Made by a program: the position numbers and the translations under genes. Below are positions 44,347 through 55,301 of a stretch of DNA of 64,000 nucleotides, piece after piece. The notes below the pieces were generated by a model. The model made no database searches. It saw only the letters and a program-made list of their open reading frames with translations, and was not told the DNA's origin. The DNA is taken from positions 32,149,300-32,213,299 of the forward strand of contig OX465581.1 of assembly GCA_950022655.1 (NCBI GenBank), written 5' to 3'. Every line of letters begins with the position of its first letter. Positions within the stretch are counted from its first letter, which is position 1. The stretch comes from Alentia gelatinosa (taxonomy: Eukaryota; Annelida; Polychaeta; Phyllodocida; Polynoidae).

Positions 44347-46051
44347 TGGTGTTCGATGGCTACAATTTCAGAGCACAATTCAGTGTATTTTGAAACAAAA
44401 AACACAACTGCAACTACAATTATGTCATATTCCAGTCTACAGGACCCAAACTGAGGAAACTCGGGTGGGATTGCGATCATTGTAGAAATGTTGGCTCACT
44501 CTTATCTTTTATATATCATTTATGTATTCACAATCATCGAGCCTTCCATGTGTTTTTGCATCGCTCAGTTGTATAGGCCTCACTCACGCTTCTGAGTCAA
44601 TCTAATTATGCTATTGAATCAAACTCAGGATAAAGAGGGCAACACGTTACCAGAGTATTTCTGTGTTATATTATATTGAAACATAACCAGCCCTCGAACT
44701 GAGTGTAACCCAGCCTAAATAAAAGTCTAGGGAAAAATCCGCTGGGTGTAAGGTTTGGAACAGATCACCGGTTGCGTTTATTCTAGGCATATTGTCAAGA
44801 CAATTGACGACGCTTCCCGGACCAGCCCAGACATACCGGCCAAGGCCGATTGTCACGAAAGTGTACTTCTTTTGATGAAGTACCCCCCTCTCCCCTTCCC
44901 CACCCACCCCTACCCCACTCCCCTTTAAGTTATCTGTGTTGAAGGCGCTCTTTAAACTTTCCGCATAATATACAGGAATCTACTGGAAATATTATCTTTT
45001 GGTATAAGTATTCACATAATCAATAAAGGCTTTACTGGCATCACTCCTTCTGCTGATGGGAGTTCATCAATTTTCAAGCCACATCGGCAGGAAATATCGT
45101 GACCAAAGGCTGCTGGTTAATCCTATTGAAGCTTTCTCATCCCGCTGGGCTGACTATTGACATCTTGAATCGACAGACTGAGCCATAATTCCCCATTTCC
45201 ACCCGTTTGGAAAGATCAATTACCTTTTATATGCATATTGAGAGCCTCATGAGAGAATTAAGTGTCATGTGTTTCTCAAATGAATATATGCATGTACTCA
45301 TTTTGATTTGCAACTTAAATCAGATTCGCTTTACAAATGTTCCGTTTATCCACTAGTGATACTGGAGAGTATGTGAAGTCTTGTGAATTATACTGCTACT
45401 CTCAAGTAATCTAGCTCGCGAAACATCCTGTATGGTTAATCATCTGGATCATGTTACATTCTCCATATGTCTAGGAAATATAAAAATAACATTCTATAAA
45501 TACCTCTTTACGTTAAAACCATGACATAAAATGATCCTTTATATGAGACACAACCGTCATCATAAGTTGTACCTAAGATACATATCTGAAGATGATATTC
45601 TATCGATAACAGGATCTTTCATGAACAAAAAATACAAAATAGCTGTTGAGACGAACTCACCCTGTATTGACTTTAAATGGCACAAAGCATAGATCTATTA
45701 CCCCCAACCGAAGACCAATATTTGACTAGGTGTTATTTTGAGCTCACAGACATCGTTTATCATAGTTATTCTGAATTATTAGTGCACTACCACTCATGCC
45801 ACTACATAACATAAACATAGAATCTATGTTGCAATCAGCCAGTTGGAAATTTATAGGATTTAAGATAATTTCTGGTTTTAGCGGCATGGCAGGTTCATAT
45901 AAGAATGGTGCAGATTGAGGCTTTAAACAAGTATGGTAGAAGATACCAAATCTGGTGAAAATGCTAGCTGTTGAAACAGCATTTTCATCTTGCCAGATGC
46001 CGATATTGTGGGAAGGGTGCTGATCATTACCGAGCGTGCAAGATCACGCCT
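44347..46051. other. No recognised gene
   Basis: No coding homology, RNA gene or bounded repeat was seen in 1.7 kb of AT-rich DNA. Confidence 0.4.
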
Positions 46052-46588
46052 GGGTCCCGTTGCTCCTGTTTTTATGGTATCGCTAGCTATAATCGGATCG
46101 CAATTTTATTTTTACGATTACTTTAACGATCCGACTAAAAACGCGTTGCTCCAGTCATATCGGATTGTATCGCTATATTTCCGCGGTATCGCTAATTTTT
46201 CCGATGCGATTACGATACAACAATATTGAATGAGACAGGGGAAGATTAATTAGTTATTTAATTAAATACAGATGGCACCATATTTAAAACTGATCTGACA
46301 CCTGGTGGTTTGGATCGCTATTTCCTATAGGTAAAAGAACAAGGGTCAGGGGTTGGTGGTGCCACCATGGATCGTTTTTTGAAATATCAGACAAGGCTGG
46401 TTTTAACCTACAGCGATACGATCCGCAGTGCTGTGAAGGTCCTCGTTATATACGTAAAAAGTATCACTAAATGCCGTATTTTACGCGGTGATGCGACACG
46501 ATCCGCAAAATTTCAGGAGCAAGGTTTTGGCCCTCGTATCGCTATTCGGCGATCCGCAGCCCTGTCGTAGTCCTGGAGCAACGGGGCC
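46052..46588. mobile_element. MITE with GGG(C/T)CCCGTTGCTCCTG terminal repeats, copy 2
   Basis: Same structure as the element at 43,837: left GGGTCCCGTTGCTCCTG, right GGAGCAACGGGGCCC, with matching interior phrases (GGTATCGCTAGCTATAATCG; CCGTATTTTACGCGG). Slightly longer. There is no coding capacity. Confidence 0.85.
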
Positions 46589-47197
46589 CTGGTGGCGTTG
46601 GGGAGCAGCTTGACCAAATCGATTTGGTAGTTGATTTATCCAAGAATGGTATCAGAATCTTCACAGACAATCTGAAGCCATCTTTGCTTGCACCCGCTAT
46701 ATAAATCGCCCAGAGGTTAGAGTGGTCACATTGAACTTCCAGCGTGCTTCCAGAAAACTATCCCTTCACTATCTGCATGCTATTCACTGTGATAGTGAGA
46801 CCAGAGCAGTGGGCCAGTGCCTCAGGGTCTTAGAAGCATGCCCAGCTGACCATGACCAATCACTCAAGACCGAATTACCTCCAGACCCCTGGGACCCACT
46901 GGTCCTTGATATGTTTGGATCCAAGATAGGAGGTTGCAGAAATGGCAAGTTTACTGGGTGCAAGTGGGTTACAGAAAGCTATTTATTGACTGAATGTAAC
47001 CCAAACCTTTTAATTGTTGTTCATTTATGATTGCACGCTCATTCATTAATAATGAACATACTATTTGTTCCTAGTTTTACTATGTGAAGATTTAGCTTTT
47101 ACCAAAATCTGCATTGCACATTGTGCATATTACAAGTGATATTACATTACATAGCCTTTAGCAATATGGAGAAACCAAATAAGAGTTAGTCATGTTG
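46589..47197. other. Unrecognised open frame, no gene assigned
   Basis: A 102-codon plus-strand frame at 46,722-47,027 has no recognised family and no clear splice signals. I do not call it a gene. Nothing else was seen. Confidence 0.35.
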
Positions 47198-47611
47198 TTG
47201 TTTATTGCACTCCGGCAAGATCGCGTATAGCGTGAGGCTTTGCCTTGCGCAGTAATATAGAAAGACATGGTTAGTGTGTCTGAATGGAATCTGTTCAGAG
47301 ATATTTTGGTCAGAAATACTCACCGAATTCGAAGAATGAGGTTAGTATTTCTGACCAAAATATCGAGGAACAGATGGAATTCAGACACACTCACTATGTC
47401 TTTTTATTATTATATACCTAAAAATCATTAAGAATGCCATTTTAAAACTCACTAAATAGAAGAATGAGTGGTCACGGGGTACAGAGGGTAGTATTATATA
47501 TATTACACCACAGTGTGGACGGATGAAATATTTTCTCCTATCGCGTAAAAGTGATACATTCGTGCACCGGTGTATAATAATACACGATCTTACCGGAGTG
47601 CGATGAACAAA
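47198..47611. mobile_element. TIR element with GCACTCCGG(C/T)AAGATCG ends
   Basis: The left TTGTTTATTGCACTCCGGCA (continuing AGATCG) and the reverse complement of the right TTGTTCATCGCACTCCGGTA (continuing AGATCG) form a 26-bp inverted repeat with three mismatches. It encloses copy 2 of the palindromic MITE (47,260-47,406), which lies nested inside. Related words occur near 31,870. There is no coding capacity. Confidence 0.75.
47260..47406. mobile_element. Palindromic MITE, copy 2 (nested)
   Basis: AAAGACATGGTTAGTGTGTC ... GATATTTTGGTCAGAAATAC pairs with GTATTTCTGACCAAAATATC ... GACACACTCACTATGTCTTT. Same family as 33,272-33,376, with a longer loop. AT-rich flanks (TAATATA / TATTATTATA) fit a TA-targeting element, but the duplication is not certain. 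Confidence 0.75.
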
Positions 47612-48843
47612 AACACAACTAATTCAAGTTTGGTTTAGAATTTATCCTACCCCGCCCGTCTAAATTATTTCTACATTAACAAATGACGTCATTTGTCAAG
47701 TGTATCCCACTAGAGCAATATTTTTCATTTTTCTGTTTTCTATTTATAGTTTGTCATCACGGCGTTCACAGATGTCTACTATATGTTCACAACTGTTCAC
47801 CTCGCATGAGCTGAAATAGACGTATTGTATCTCACCTCTATTCGCGTGTCGGTTCGGGCATGAGGGTAAACCTAATTATATTTACTAATGACATTTAGAA
47901 ATCGAGCAAACCTATGTACGTCAAAAGGTATTAACTCCTGGTTGGTATACATGTACAATCTTTCTGTTATGTAGTTTTAGGAAAGCATCGATTTGAAAGT
48001 CTTTAGAAACGTTCACCATTTGTTGAACAAAATATTTCCATTGATGTCTTGAGTTTTTCTAAAAGAAATCAATCAGTCCACAAAATTTGTCATTACTTTT
48101 ATCAAATTATCCACATAAAAGTCAGAAATAACCTTTCTCCATGAATATTTTAATGTCACATTGATCAGCTACGCTGCAAAACAAATTTATCTTAATCAGG
48201 TACCATTTCTCGAAAGTGCCTTCGATTGTTTCCCATTAATTATTTGATGCAGGTCTCAGTATTGAGGGGCCCTTGCTTTGATTACTAAAATTTCTAGGTA
48301 CTTTTCCTTAATTAAGAATAATTGTTGTTAAATGTAACATGACATGGACAGCGCTAAAGCCATACAATTGCATTACCCGGTATCTTACAAGTAAAACAAA
48401 ACTGTCATTTATTTCATCCATAATTTTATCATCGAGTTAGGCTTTATCTGTAAGTGTTTTTTTTCCTACGGCAAGGGAACAAGAAGATAACATTTTTACC
48501 CTTAGCCGTTTCGTACTAGTATTGATTAGCATGACACCTACACAGGACGAAATTGTGAGTTTCCCGGTGTATATTTTCGGCGTAGACAAGGCACCGCGGG
48601 CGTATGTATACACCTAGCGATGCGGTCGGCAAGTCTACACCTGCTGCTGTATGTGTACAGTGTAAACAGTTATTCTTCTTTACTCTTATTTACACAACCG
48701 ACCGATTATTGCGATCTCTGCACATATAGGAGACTGATTTTGTTGTCATTTGCCATTTGTCAGTACACAGAAAATCCAATCGTTTTTTATCATCTTGTTA
48801 TTGCTGGCATTACAGGTGATGTAGCTATAATCTGTAACACCAT
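47612..48843. other. No recognised gene
   Basis: AT-rich DNA with no recognisable coding sequence, RNA gene or bounded repeat. Confidence 0.4.
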
Positions 48844-49133
48844 GGACCTGTTTCACTAGTTTCGTGACATGTCTGTGACCCCATACAGACATTGGGGTTG
48901 TTTAGTTTCGTGACAACACAAGTAGCTGCCCCAAACATAAGAGTTAGACAAATCTACACATCATGTCCCTGTTACACTAGTTTCATGACAAAAGTGTTAG
49001 ACAGATATGAAAAGTGGCACCAACAGTGCAAGCAAGAACGGGCAAAACGAAGTTTAATGTCTAGTTCTTATGAAACCGGACACATCATCTAGACGCCATC
49101 TAGACATGTCACGAAACTAGTGAAACAGGACCC
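48844..49133 (+). mobile_element. MITE with CCTGTTTCACTAGTTTCGTG terminal repeats, copy 2
   Basis: The left end GGACCTGTTTCACTAGTTTC and right end GAAACTAGTGAAACAGGACC are inverted copies about 290 bp apart. The TIR extends to at least 30 bp, including GTGACATGTCT. The interior is the reverse complement of the 32,738-33,042 copy. Confidence 0.85.
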
Positions 49134-49255
49134 AGGGGCGCCACTCTACGACCTCAGCACCTCACCTGTTGTGAGGTTACTCAATCCCTCAGTTCATACT
49201 GCAACACACTCACACACGGACAGACACTATCCACACCACTTCTTTTTTAGTCAAA

Positions 49256-50161
49256 ATGCCACAAAAACGCCACTGCAAGATATGTGATTCCAAACATTCA
49301 TACCTACGATGAAAAAGTGTGCCCGTAGAAAAAGAAGTGTGGAGTCTAAAGCCGAAACAAGGATTACCAGTGACGAAGACATTCTTGGGTCACCCGAAAA
49401 AGTTTTTTTTTTATTATGATCCATTTGATGATGAGTGGAGAATGCTTGATAAGCAAAGGGGTAAGAGTAAATCACGCCTGATCAATGCAGCTGCTTCAAA
49501 TGCAGAACTTCACAAAGCCAAGTCCAACATGGCGTTGGTGAAGAATCTCGGTGAATAACTCGATGCCACCAAAAGCATATTGATTTACATCGAGAATGTT
49601 TTACTTGAATCGCTGGGGAAATCAACAAACCGCAGCAGAAGATCATCATGGGCCTCAACTTCCCCAGATGAAGGAAATCGTGGATTATCACTGGCTAGAC
49701 AAGGTCACTGCTCTAAAAGCCACTGCCATCATGGAAGCTGTTGGAAGGGGAAGTCACACAGACCTCATCGCAAGGCATCAAAGGCATTCTATGCTTCTCA
49801 TTCAGCCTCTAGTTAGTCTAGATTCATCCATATCATCGCCTACAACATCATCAGATTCATCCAGACACCATAATCGTCATAGGCGCCATCGCCATCATCG
49901 CCAGAGCTCAGTCAAAGGCAGGAGAAAGGTTTTCAAACAGAGTCGCTTCCTACCCAGAGAGGAAAAGTGAAAATCAATGACCATGGCTCGTTTGTCGTTC
50001 TGCCATGGAAAGCTTATGTTGGAATGATACAGGAGAGGTGGAAACGTATCAGGGCTACTAGAGCATAATTGTTTCGTGAGCGAAAAAGCTGCAACAAGGG
50101 CTTATCAGACAATTGGCCTTCTGAAATATGACGAGGCGGTTCACGATATGGCTAGGAAGAA
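49256..50161 (+). pseudogene. 5' part of an old DIRS-like gag (relic), interrupted by the Ngaro-type insertion
   Basis: Starts MPQKRHCKICDSKHSYLR with a C-x2-C pair, then runs in broken frames with charged and His/Arg-rich stretches (about 49,840-49,960), and continues as TRAYQTIGLLKYDEAVHDMA up to 50,161. The same frame resumes at 55,594 (AKAYTEVIGVLLMRFLTTEF) once the inserted element is removed. Stops and frameshifts show it was already dead, or has decayed since. Assignment to a DIRS-like gag rests on the Cys/His segment at 55,740-55,800 and the RT pieces further on. The extent at the left is a best guess. Confidence 0.55.
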
Positions 50162-50347
50162 GGGTAACCCATGGCCGTTGGTCAGGGGTGGTCATTGCTC
50201 CCCCTGACACGCCCCCTCGCGCACCCTGCGCACTCCCCCCCTGGTGTCGGTCACGTGAACCCCGCGGTCACGTGGCCCACCGCGTCTCTGACCTCCGCCT
50301 CATTCTGCTCCTGTACTCCACTGCGTTCACACGTATTTTCTTTTCCC
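50162..50347 (+). repeat. Split direct repeat A1
   Basis: Begins GGGTAACCCATGGCCGTTGG and ends TATTTTCTTTTCCC. Identical by eye to A2 (55,079-55,264). GC-rich with CACGTG E-box-like words. Probably includes the promoter and RNA start of the element, though no TATA box is evident. Confidence 0.93.
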
Positions 50348-50457
50348 TCACTTTTGGCCTACTCTCCACGCCGTCTTCGATACTCCCCGAGTATCTGACC
50401 GTGCAGAGACAGTGTCTGAATACGGGTAAAGTTCACGTGAATTACAGGAAAGCTAGG

Positions 50458-51579
50458 ATGGCACCACCAACGACACGCGCTCAAGCGAGCGCCTCCACGA
50501 CCACGGACCAGGCCTCGGAGTCAACCGTGAGGGAGAGCGACCACGTGGACTCCGCGTCTCAGGCCGGAAGCCTCCGGTCGGCCCGCCTCGTGGCCGTAGA
50601 GACCGGACTCTCGGACATGAGTAGGAAACTCGACGCTCTAATCCAGCTGCAGACCCAACGGTCGACGGGACAAGCATCTCCACCTACGGTTCGCTCAGTC
50701 GCCGAAGTAAGGACTCGGGACTGGGCCGAGGATCAAGCCGGCCGCGCCATGCCTCCACCCCGCCAGCTACGAGACCGCTACGCAGGGGACCCGTACATAC
50801 AACGCGAGCTCGACCGTGAGGCCATCCGCCACGACAAGACGGCTGGTAAGCTGCAGTCAGATATCCATGTTACCCGTTTAATAAGTAAACCGTACATGTT
50901 TGTGGATAGGGAGGGTGTTTACACTTTGTCCCAGAAACTGGAACTGAGGGGAAGCCTGGGCCCCCTTGAGTATCTGAGTGCCTTTATTGGCTTGCTCGGA
51001 GACGACCGTGCGGTCGACCCCGTGGACCGTGAGGCCATGTTCCGGCACTTACACCAAGTGTCAATCGACGCCCAGAGCCGGCCGTGGGCCGGAGTCAGGA
51101 GATGGTCTAACCACGTGTTCGACCAGATCGAGGCCGGGAGGCTCTCGTGGTGCGACTATTCGAGGATCCAGGAGGAGCGAGTCCGACTCGCGATGACGAC
51201 CGGGACCCTCACCAGCGGCGCCGACACCGGGAAGGCCCGAGGCCGGGAGTTGCCATGCCGGCAATACAATTCGGAGAGGGGGTGCCGCCATAGGAGCGGT
51301 CACGATGACGGGCCCGTGAGATGGCTGCACGTGTGCTCGTATTGCGACTCCGTGGGGAGACAATGCGGGCACTCGTTACACGCGTGCAACCGGAAACTCG
51401 GTTACACAATGGGCTATGATAACGGCCAGGCTGCACCCACACCGGCACCCCGGCGAGCACCCCAGGCCGGACACGCACCCCAGGCCGGACACACGCCCCG
51501 GGCGGTCGACCCCAGAGCGGATGTGCTCCCCCAACACGGACAGGGGGCAAAAAACGGCTACGGTGCGCCCCGCGAGTGA
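50458..51579 (+). CDS. Gag-like ORF1 of the Ngaro-type element
   Basis: I take the ATG at 50,458 (MAPPTTRAQASASTTTDQAS), giving 373 aa. The open frame extends upstream into A1 and the flank, but that part is not conserved-looking. The N-terminus is Ser/Thr/Ala-rich with a likely short coiled coil (SDMSRKLDALIQLQ). A central helical part contains KPYMFVDREGVYTLSQKL and EYLSAFIGLLG. From about Cys267 comes a Cys/His cluster (CRQYNSERGCRHRSG, LHVCSYCDSVGRQCGHSLHAC) of the kind found in DIRS-type gag proteins and presumed to bind nucleic acid. The tail has AGHAPQAGHTPRA repeats. It would coat the element RNA. It ends 24 nt after a slippery site and overlaps the RT frame. Confidence 0.8.
   Translation: MAPPTTRAQASASTTTDQASESTVRESDHVDSASQAGSLRSARLVAVETGLSDMSRKLDALIQLQTQRSTGQASPPTVRSVAEVRTRDWAEDQAGRAMPPPRQLRDRYAGDPYIQRELDREAIRHDKTAGKLQSDIHVTRLISKPYMFVDREGVYTLSQKLELRGSLGPLEYLSAFIGLLGDDRAVDPVDREAMFRHLHQVSIDAQSRPWAGVRRWSNHVFDQIEAGRLSWCDYSRIQEERVRLAMTTGTLTSGADTGKARGRELPCRQYNSERGCRHRSGHDDGPVRWLHVCSYCDSVGRQCGHSLHACNRKLGYTMGYDNGQAAPTPAPRRAPQAGHAPQAGHTPRAVDPRADVLPQHGQGAKNGYGAPRE
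51549..51555 (+). promoter_or_regulatory. Candidate -1 ribosomal frameshift site A AAA AAC
   Basis: In the gag frame the codons read GCA AAA AAC, so the heptamer is phased exactly X XXY YYZ. A -1 slip enters the RT/RNase H frame, which is open from here onward, 22 nt before the gag stop codon. The following sequence is GC-rich and could form the stimulatory structure, though I cannot fold it here. The RT frame has no nearby ATG, which supports a recoding mechanism. Confidence 0.65.
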
Positions 51580-54482
51580 GCGGAGCGCACCCTCACACAG
51601 TCACAACACGTGCCTCCGCCCCCGGGCCCGGGGTCGTGGGGTGCAATCCACGTGAGGTAACACCAGCGGGCCCTGTGATCTCCACCACCCCCAACAGGAT
51701 TTCCGGTGACCGGACGTGGGCGGGGGTCGTAAAAGGAAGCGGCCCGGTGACCACTCCGGGCCCCCACCCCCTCACGTGGAGGGGGGACCACACGGGGGGT
51801 CCACGTGACGTCAACACGAAGGCCGCCGGCCCACGTGGCCGGGCCCCGAACATAAACAACAACAACGAAGGGGGCGGGACCCGCCACGTGGAGGACAGGT
51901 TCACCGGGCGGCCACCGCCAACCCACAGCGGTAGCAGGAGTGTTAGTGTTACCGCGCCGGCTGAGGATCCAACTAACACTCCGGATTTCGGCGGACTAAA
52001 GGAAGTCTGCCGGACCGGAATTCCGTCGCCCGGACTCCGGACGGACCCGGAGGCCTTCGTGGAGCACAGGCGGGCCGAGTGGCCCCGCTTCACCGAGGCC
52101 GGCCCCCCGGCGCACGGTCACATCTACGAGGCGGTCCGGGCCTCGGGCCTGCCCAACGCCCTGTGCACAAAGATCACACTGCCGACGGACCTCAAACTAC
52201 GGGCGTGGGAGCAGTACCTGACGGGAATGGAGGGCAAGGGGGAACTCCTCGGTTTCATAAGATACGGCTTCCCCCTCGGCTACCTCGGGCCGGCCAGCGA
52301 CACTCGGGACGTCCCCAACCATCCGAGCGCCACCGGATTCCCGAAGCAAGTAGGTGATTTTATCAGAAAGGAGAGTGGATTCTCAAACCTGATGGGGCCG
52401 TTCTCGGAGGCTCCCTTCGAGCCGTGGTGCCACGTTTCGCCGTTGATGTCCCGGGAGAAGCGCGGGTCCGAGGCCCGCCGCGTCATAACGGATATGACCT
52501 TCCCCCGGGACCGTAGCGTCAACGCGTACGTGATGAAGAACGCGGTCTACGGAGAAGAGCGTGAGCACAGCCTCCCTACGGTCGACGGTTTCGTCACCCG
52601 CCTCGTGGCCTCGGGGCCAGGGAGCTACATGGCGACCATCGACATCTCGCGCGCCTATAAGAACTTTAGGTGCGACCCCCTCGACTGGCCTCTGCTGTGC
52701 TTCATGTGGGACGGCGGGTATTATTGTGATACGGCCATGCCGTTCGGCGCCCGCGCGTCCTCGTATCACATGCAGTGTGTGGCCGAGGCCATCGTGGGGA
52801 TACTCGCCGGTAAGGGTGTCGAGGCCGCCATGTATCTGGACGACCTCATCATACTGTCGCCCTCACGGGAGAAAGCTGCCTCGGACTTTACCATAGCCCG
52901 AGACCTATTCGCTGAGCTCGGCCTCCCCGAGGCCCGGGAAAAGGCGCAGGCCCCTAGTCAGACCGTGCGCTGGCTGGGCATCGACATCAATGCCGCCGAG
53001 ATGTCGCTCACCATCCCCCGGGACAAGTTGGAGGACGTGCGGGAGCACGTTGGGGCGGTCGCCAGGAAGCGGTCGCTGACCAAGCGACAGCTTCAATCCG
53101 TCCTCGGCAAAATCCTGCACGTCGCGAAATGCATCCGCCCGGCGAGGCCCTTCGTCAGCAAACTACTGGAGGCCCTACGGTCGATGGACGGGTTCTACAT
53201 CAACGTGAGCTCGGACATGCGGCAGGACCTCCAGTGGTTCCTACGGTTTGCCGTCGGGTGGAATGGGCACGCCCTCATCCCCCGAGGGCCGGCGACAAAG
53301 TGCATCACGGTCGACGCCTGCCTCTCGGGCGTGGGGGGCACAGACGGCCGTGCGGCCTACGCGTGCCAGGTTTGTCCCATCGATGACCCCGTGGACTGCA
53401 TCTCTGAGCTCGAGGCCCTGAACACAATATATGCTCTCCACACGTTCCTCGGGGACCGTGATCGTGGGACCAGGATCGAAGTCTTCTGTGACAACATGGG
53501 GACCGTCCAGGCACTCACGTCGGGGCGGGCACGCAACCGCGTCCTCGCCGAGTGTGCCCGACAGGCCTGGATGGTCCAGGCCAAGCTGCAAGTCGACCTG
53601 GTCTACACACACGTCCCCGGGGTCCTCAACACGGTCGCCGACGCACTCAGTAGGGCCCACCTGTCCTCGAGGGATTTTAACAATTCTGCATGCCTGATGA
53701 CATATCATGATCTGTGGTCGGTGGTGCCTTGTACTCATGCTTCATTCGTGCCTGTGCTTCGCCTGTCCTGCAGATCCGGCGCTACGCTCTCTCCAACGGA
53801 AGGCATCTGCGCGGCAGGCCGAGGCACGTGCCCCAGGCACGGTCGCGAACCAGAAGAGCGCCGTGTCCACCTACCTCGCCTTCTGTCGACGGACGAGGAC
53901 CGACCCGCAGGCACCGTCCGTGAGTTTCATCACGGCCTTCCTCGAGTACCTCGCGGACCACGCCCCCTCGCCGGCGACCGTGGCCAACCAGCTCTCGCAC
54001 GTGAGGACACACCTACGGCTCTCGGGCGGAGACGTAACGGCCACAGAGGACGTGAGGGTCAGGAGGGCCCTCGACGCCATGAGGAGGAACAAGGCATACA
54101 CACCAAACGTCAAGCCTCCGATCCCCATGGCCGCCCTCCAGGGGATCCTCGAGCTACTGTCGGACACGCCCCTCGACCTGACCCTACGGGCCGCGTTCCT
54201 CCTCCTGTACTACGCCGCACTGCGGCAGAGCGAGGTCGCCCCCCCTACGGCCAGGGCATTCGACCCGGTGCGACACCTCTCACGTGGGGACGTGGTCCTC
54301 ACGGCAAATCACGTGGAGGTACGCATCAAGGCCGCCAAGAACCTCCAGTGCGTGGGGGAGGAGAAACACGTGCGGCTCCAATCCTCCCCGGACCCGAGGT
54401 CGTGCCCGGTGACGGCCGTGAGGAATATGATCGCCGCGGTCCCCACGCTGACACCAACGGATCCGTTCCTGCTCAACGCTGA
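51556..54482 (+). CDS. Reverse transcriptase - RNase H ORF2 of the Ngaro-type element
   Basis: Open in the -1 frame relative to gag. Counting residues from the GTG at 51,576, the first 140 residues are Gly/Pro-rich. RT motifs follow: ITDMTFPRDRSVN, then ATIDISRAYKNF, then PFGARASSYHMQ, then the catalytic YLDD box at 420-423, then RWLGIDIN. The RNase H domain has Asp580 (VDACLSGVG), SELEAL, Asp639 (FCDNMGTVQAL) and Asp689 in VADALSR. The meaningful protein probably ends near residue 700-720. The remaining open frame overlaps the recombinase gene and reads as Arg/Gly/Pro-rich shadow sequence. Converts element RNA to DNA and degrades the RNA strand. Likely made as a gag-RT fusion by frameshifting. 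Confidence 0.9.
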
Positions 54483-54735
54483 CAGGTCGCTAATAACGAC
54501 GCGGTCGCTGTCAAAGGAGTGGGAGCGGCTCAACACCACAGCAGGCCACCCCCCTAAGACCTACACTCTACACAGCCTGAGAAAGGCCGCCGCCACTCAG
54601 GCCTTCCAGGCCGGGGTCGCTGAACTCTCCATTCAACGATACGGGGGGTGGCGTTCTAATGCTCACAGGGGATACATTAGGGACTCCAACTCACAAGAGG
54701 TGAATGCGTCCCTCATACAGTCCCTCAACCAGTGA
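53707..54735 (+). CDS. Tyrosine recombinase (integrase) ORF3 of the Ngaro-type element
   Basis: 342 aa from ATG at 53,707, overlapping the end of the RT frame in another phase. The N-terminal half is a SAM-like core-binding domain (VANQKSAVSTYLAFCRRTRT; VANQLSHVRTHLRLSGG). The catalytic half has Arg173 in YYAALRQSEVAP, His289 and Arg292 in TLHSLRKAAAT, Trp315 in RYGGWRSNAH, and candidate nucleophile Tyr323 in HRGYIRDS, so the R-H-x-x-R-W-Y set is complete. Such enzymes recombine circular element DNA into a target via a short shared core. Good agreement with YR proteins of DIRS-order retroelements. The upstream residues (MICGRWCLVLMLH...) look less conserved, so an internal start or a fusion to RT is possible. 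Confidence 0.9.
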   Translation: MICGRWCLVLMLHSCLCFACPADPALRSLQRKASARQAEARAPGTVANQKSAVSTYLAFCRRTRTDPQAPSVSFITAFLEYLADHAPSPATVANQLSHVRTHLRLSGGDVTATEDVRVRRALDAMRRNKAYTPNVKPPIPMAALQGILELLSDTPLDLTLRAAFLLLYYAALRQSEVAPPTARAFDPVRHLSRGDVVLTANHVEVRIKAAKNLQCVGEEKHVRLQSSPDPRSCPVTAVRNMIAAVPTLTPTDPFLLNADRSLITTRSLSKEWERLNTTAGHPPKTYTLHSLRKAAATQAFQAGVAELSIQRYGGWRSNAHRGYIRDSNSQEVNASLIQSLNQ

Positions 54736-54790
54736 CTCTCATCCCTCACAAACTTTTCTCCCTCCCACCTCGCCTCATTTTTATGGTCTT

Positions 54791-55082
54791 GGCGTTTTTT
54801 ATACATCATATTGTATAACCATTATACCTCATATTGTATAACCATACTATCTGTTATACAACCATATACATAATTGACATACCATTATACATGTCATTTA
54901 CAACTATGTATATTATACGTAATTGACCTCTTTATACCTCTGTCAATTACTTTATCTACCTTATGTCATATTCATATTTACATATTAATATTCATGTCGG
55001 TATAGGTATATAAAATTAAAATAAATTTTATTATTCCCAACTATCGACTCCTTCTTTGTGTTCAGGGATAGGGGTAATGGGT
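54791..55082 (+). repeat. Split direct repeat B1
   Basis: Begins GGCGTTTTTTATACATCATA and ends GATAGGGGTAATGGGT. Very AT-rich, with two tandem copies of CATATTGTATAACCAT-like words and AATAAA-like signals. Identical by eye to B2 (55,302-55,593). Likely holds the RNA 3' end. Confidence 0.93.
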
Positions 55083-55264
55083 AACCCATGGCCGTTGGTC
55101 AGGGGTGGTCATTGCTCCCCCTGACACGCCCCCTCGCGCACCCTGCGCACTCCCCCCCTGGTGTCGGTCACGTGAACCCCGCGGTCACGTGGCCCACCGC
55201 GTCTCTGACCTCCGCCTCATTCTGCTCCTGTACTCCACTGCGTTCACACGTATTTTCTTTTCCC
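55079..55264 (+). repeat. Split direct repeat A2
   Basis: Second copy of A1, sharing GGGT with the end of B1. The two short open frames that reappear here are the same as in A1 and are not genes. Confidence 0.93.
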
Positions 55265-55301
55265 ACCCACCCTCACCTCTTTCTTATCTCCTACTCCGTA
55301 G

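Noticed and set aside
46722..47030. 102-codon open frame as a host exon
   Set aside because: No family recognised and no clear splice sites. Flanked by MITEs. Left unassigned.
50128..50457. Upstream start of the Ngaro-type gag at 50,128
   Set aside because: That ATG lies in the flanking older element, outside the insertion boundary at 50,162. The ATG at 50,458 is inside the element and followed by gag-like sequence.
53760..54482. C-terminal 240 residues of the RT/RNase H open frame as a real domain
   Set aside because: They are Arg/Gly/Pro-rich and lie over the recombinase gene, whose frame carries the conserved residues. The RT protein probably ends soon after VADALSR.
50453..54539. Several 70-165 codon open frames antisense or out of frame to the Ngaro-type element
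   Set aside because: GC-rich sequence has few stop codons in all frames. The frames lack domains while the sense frames carry full motif sets.
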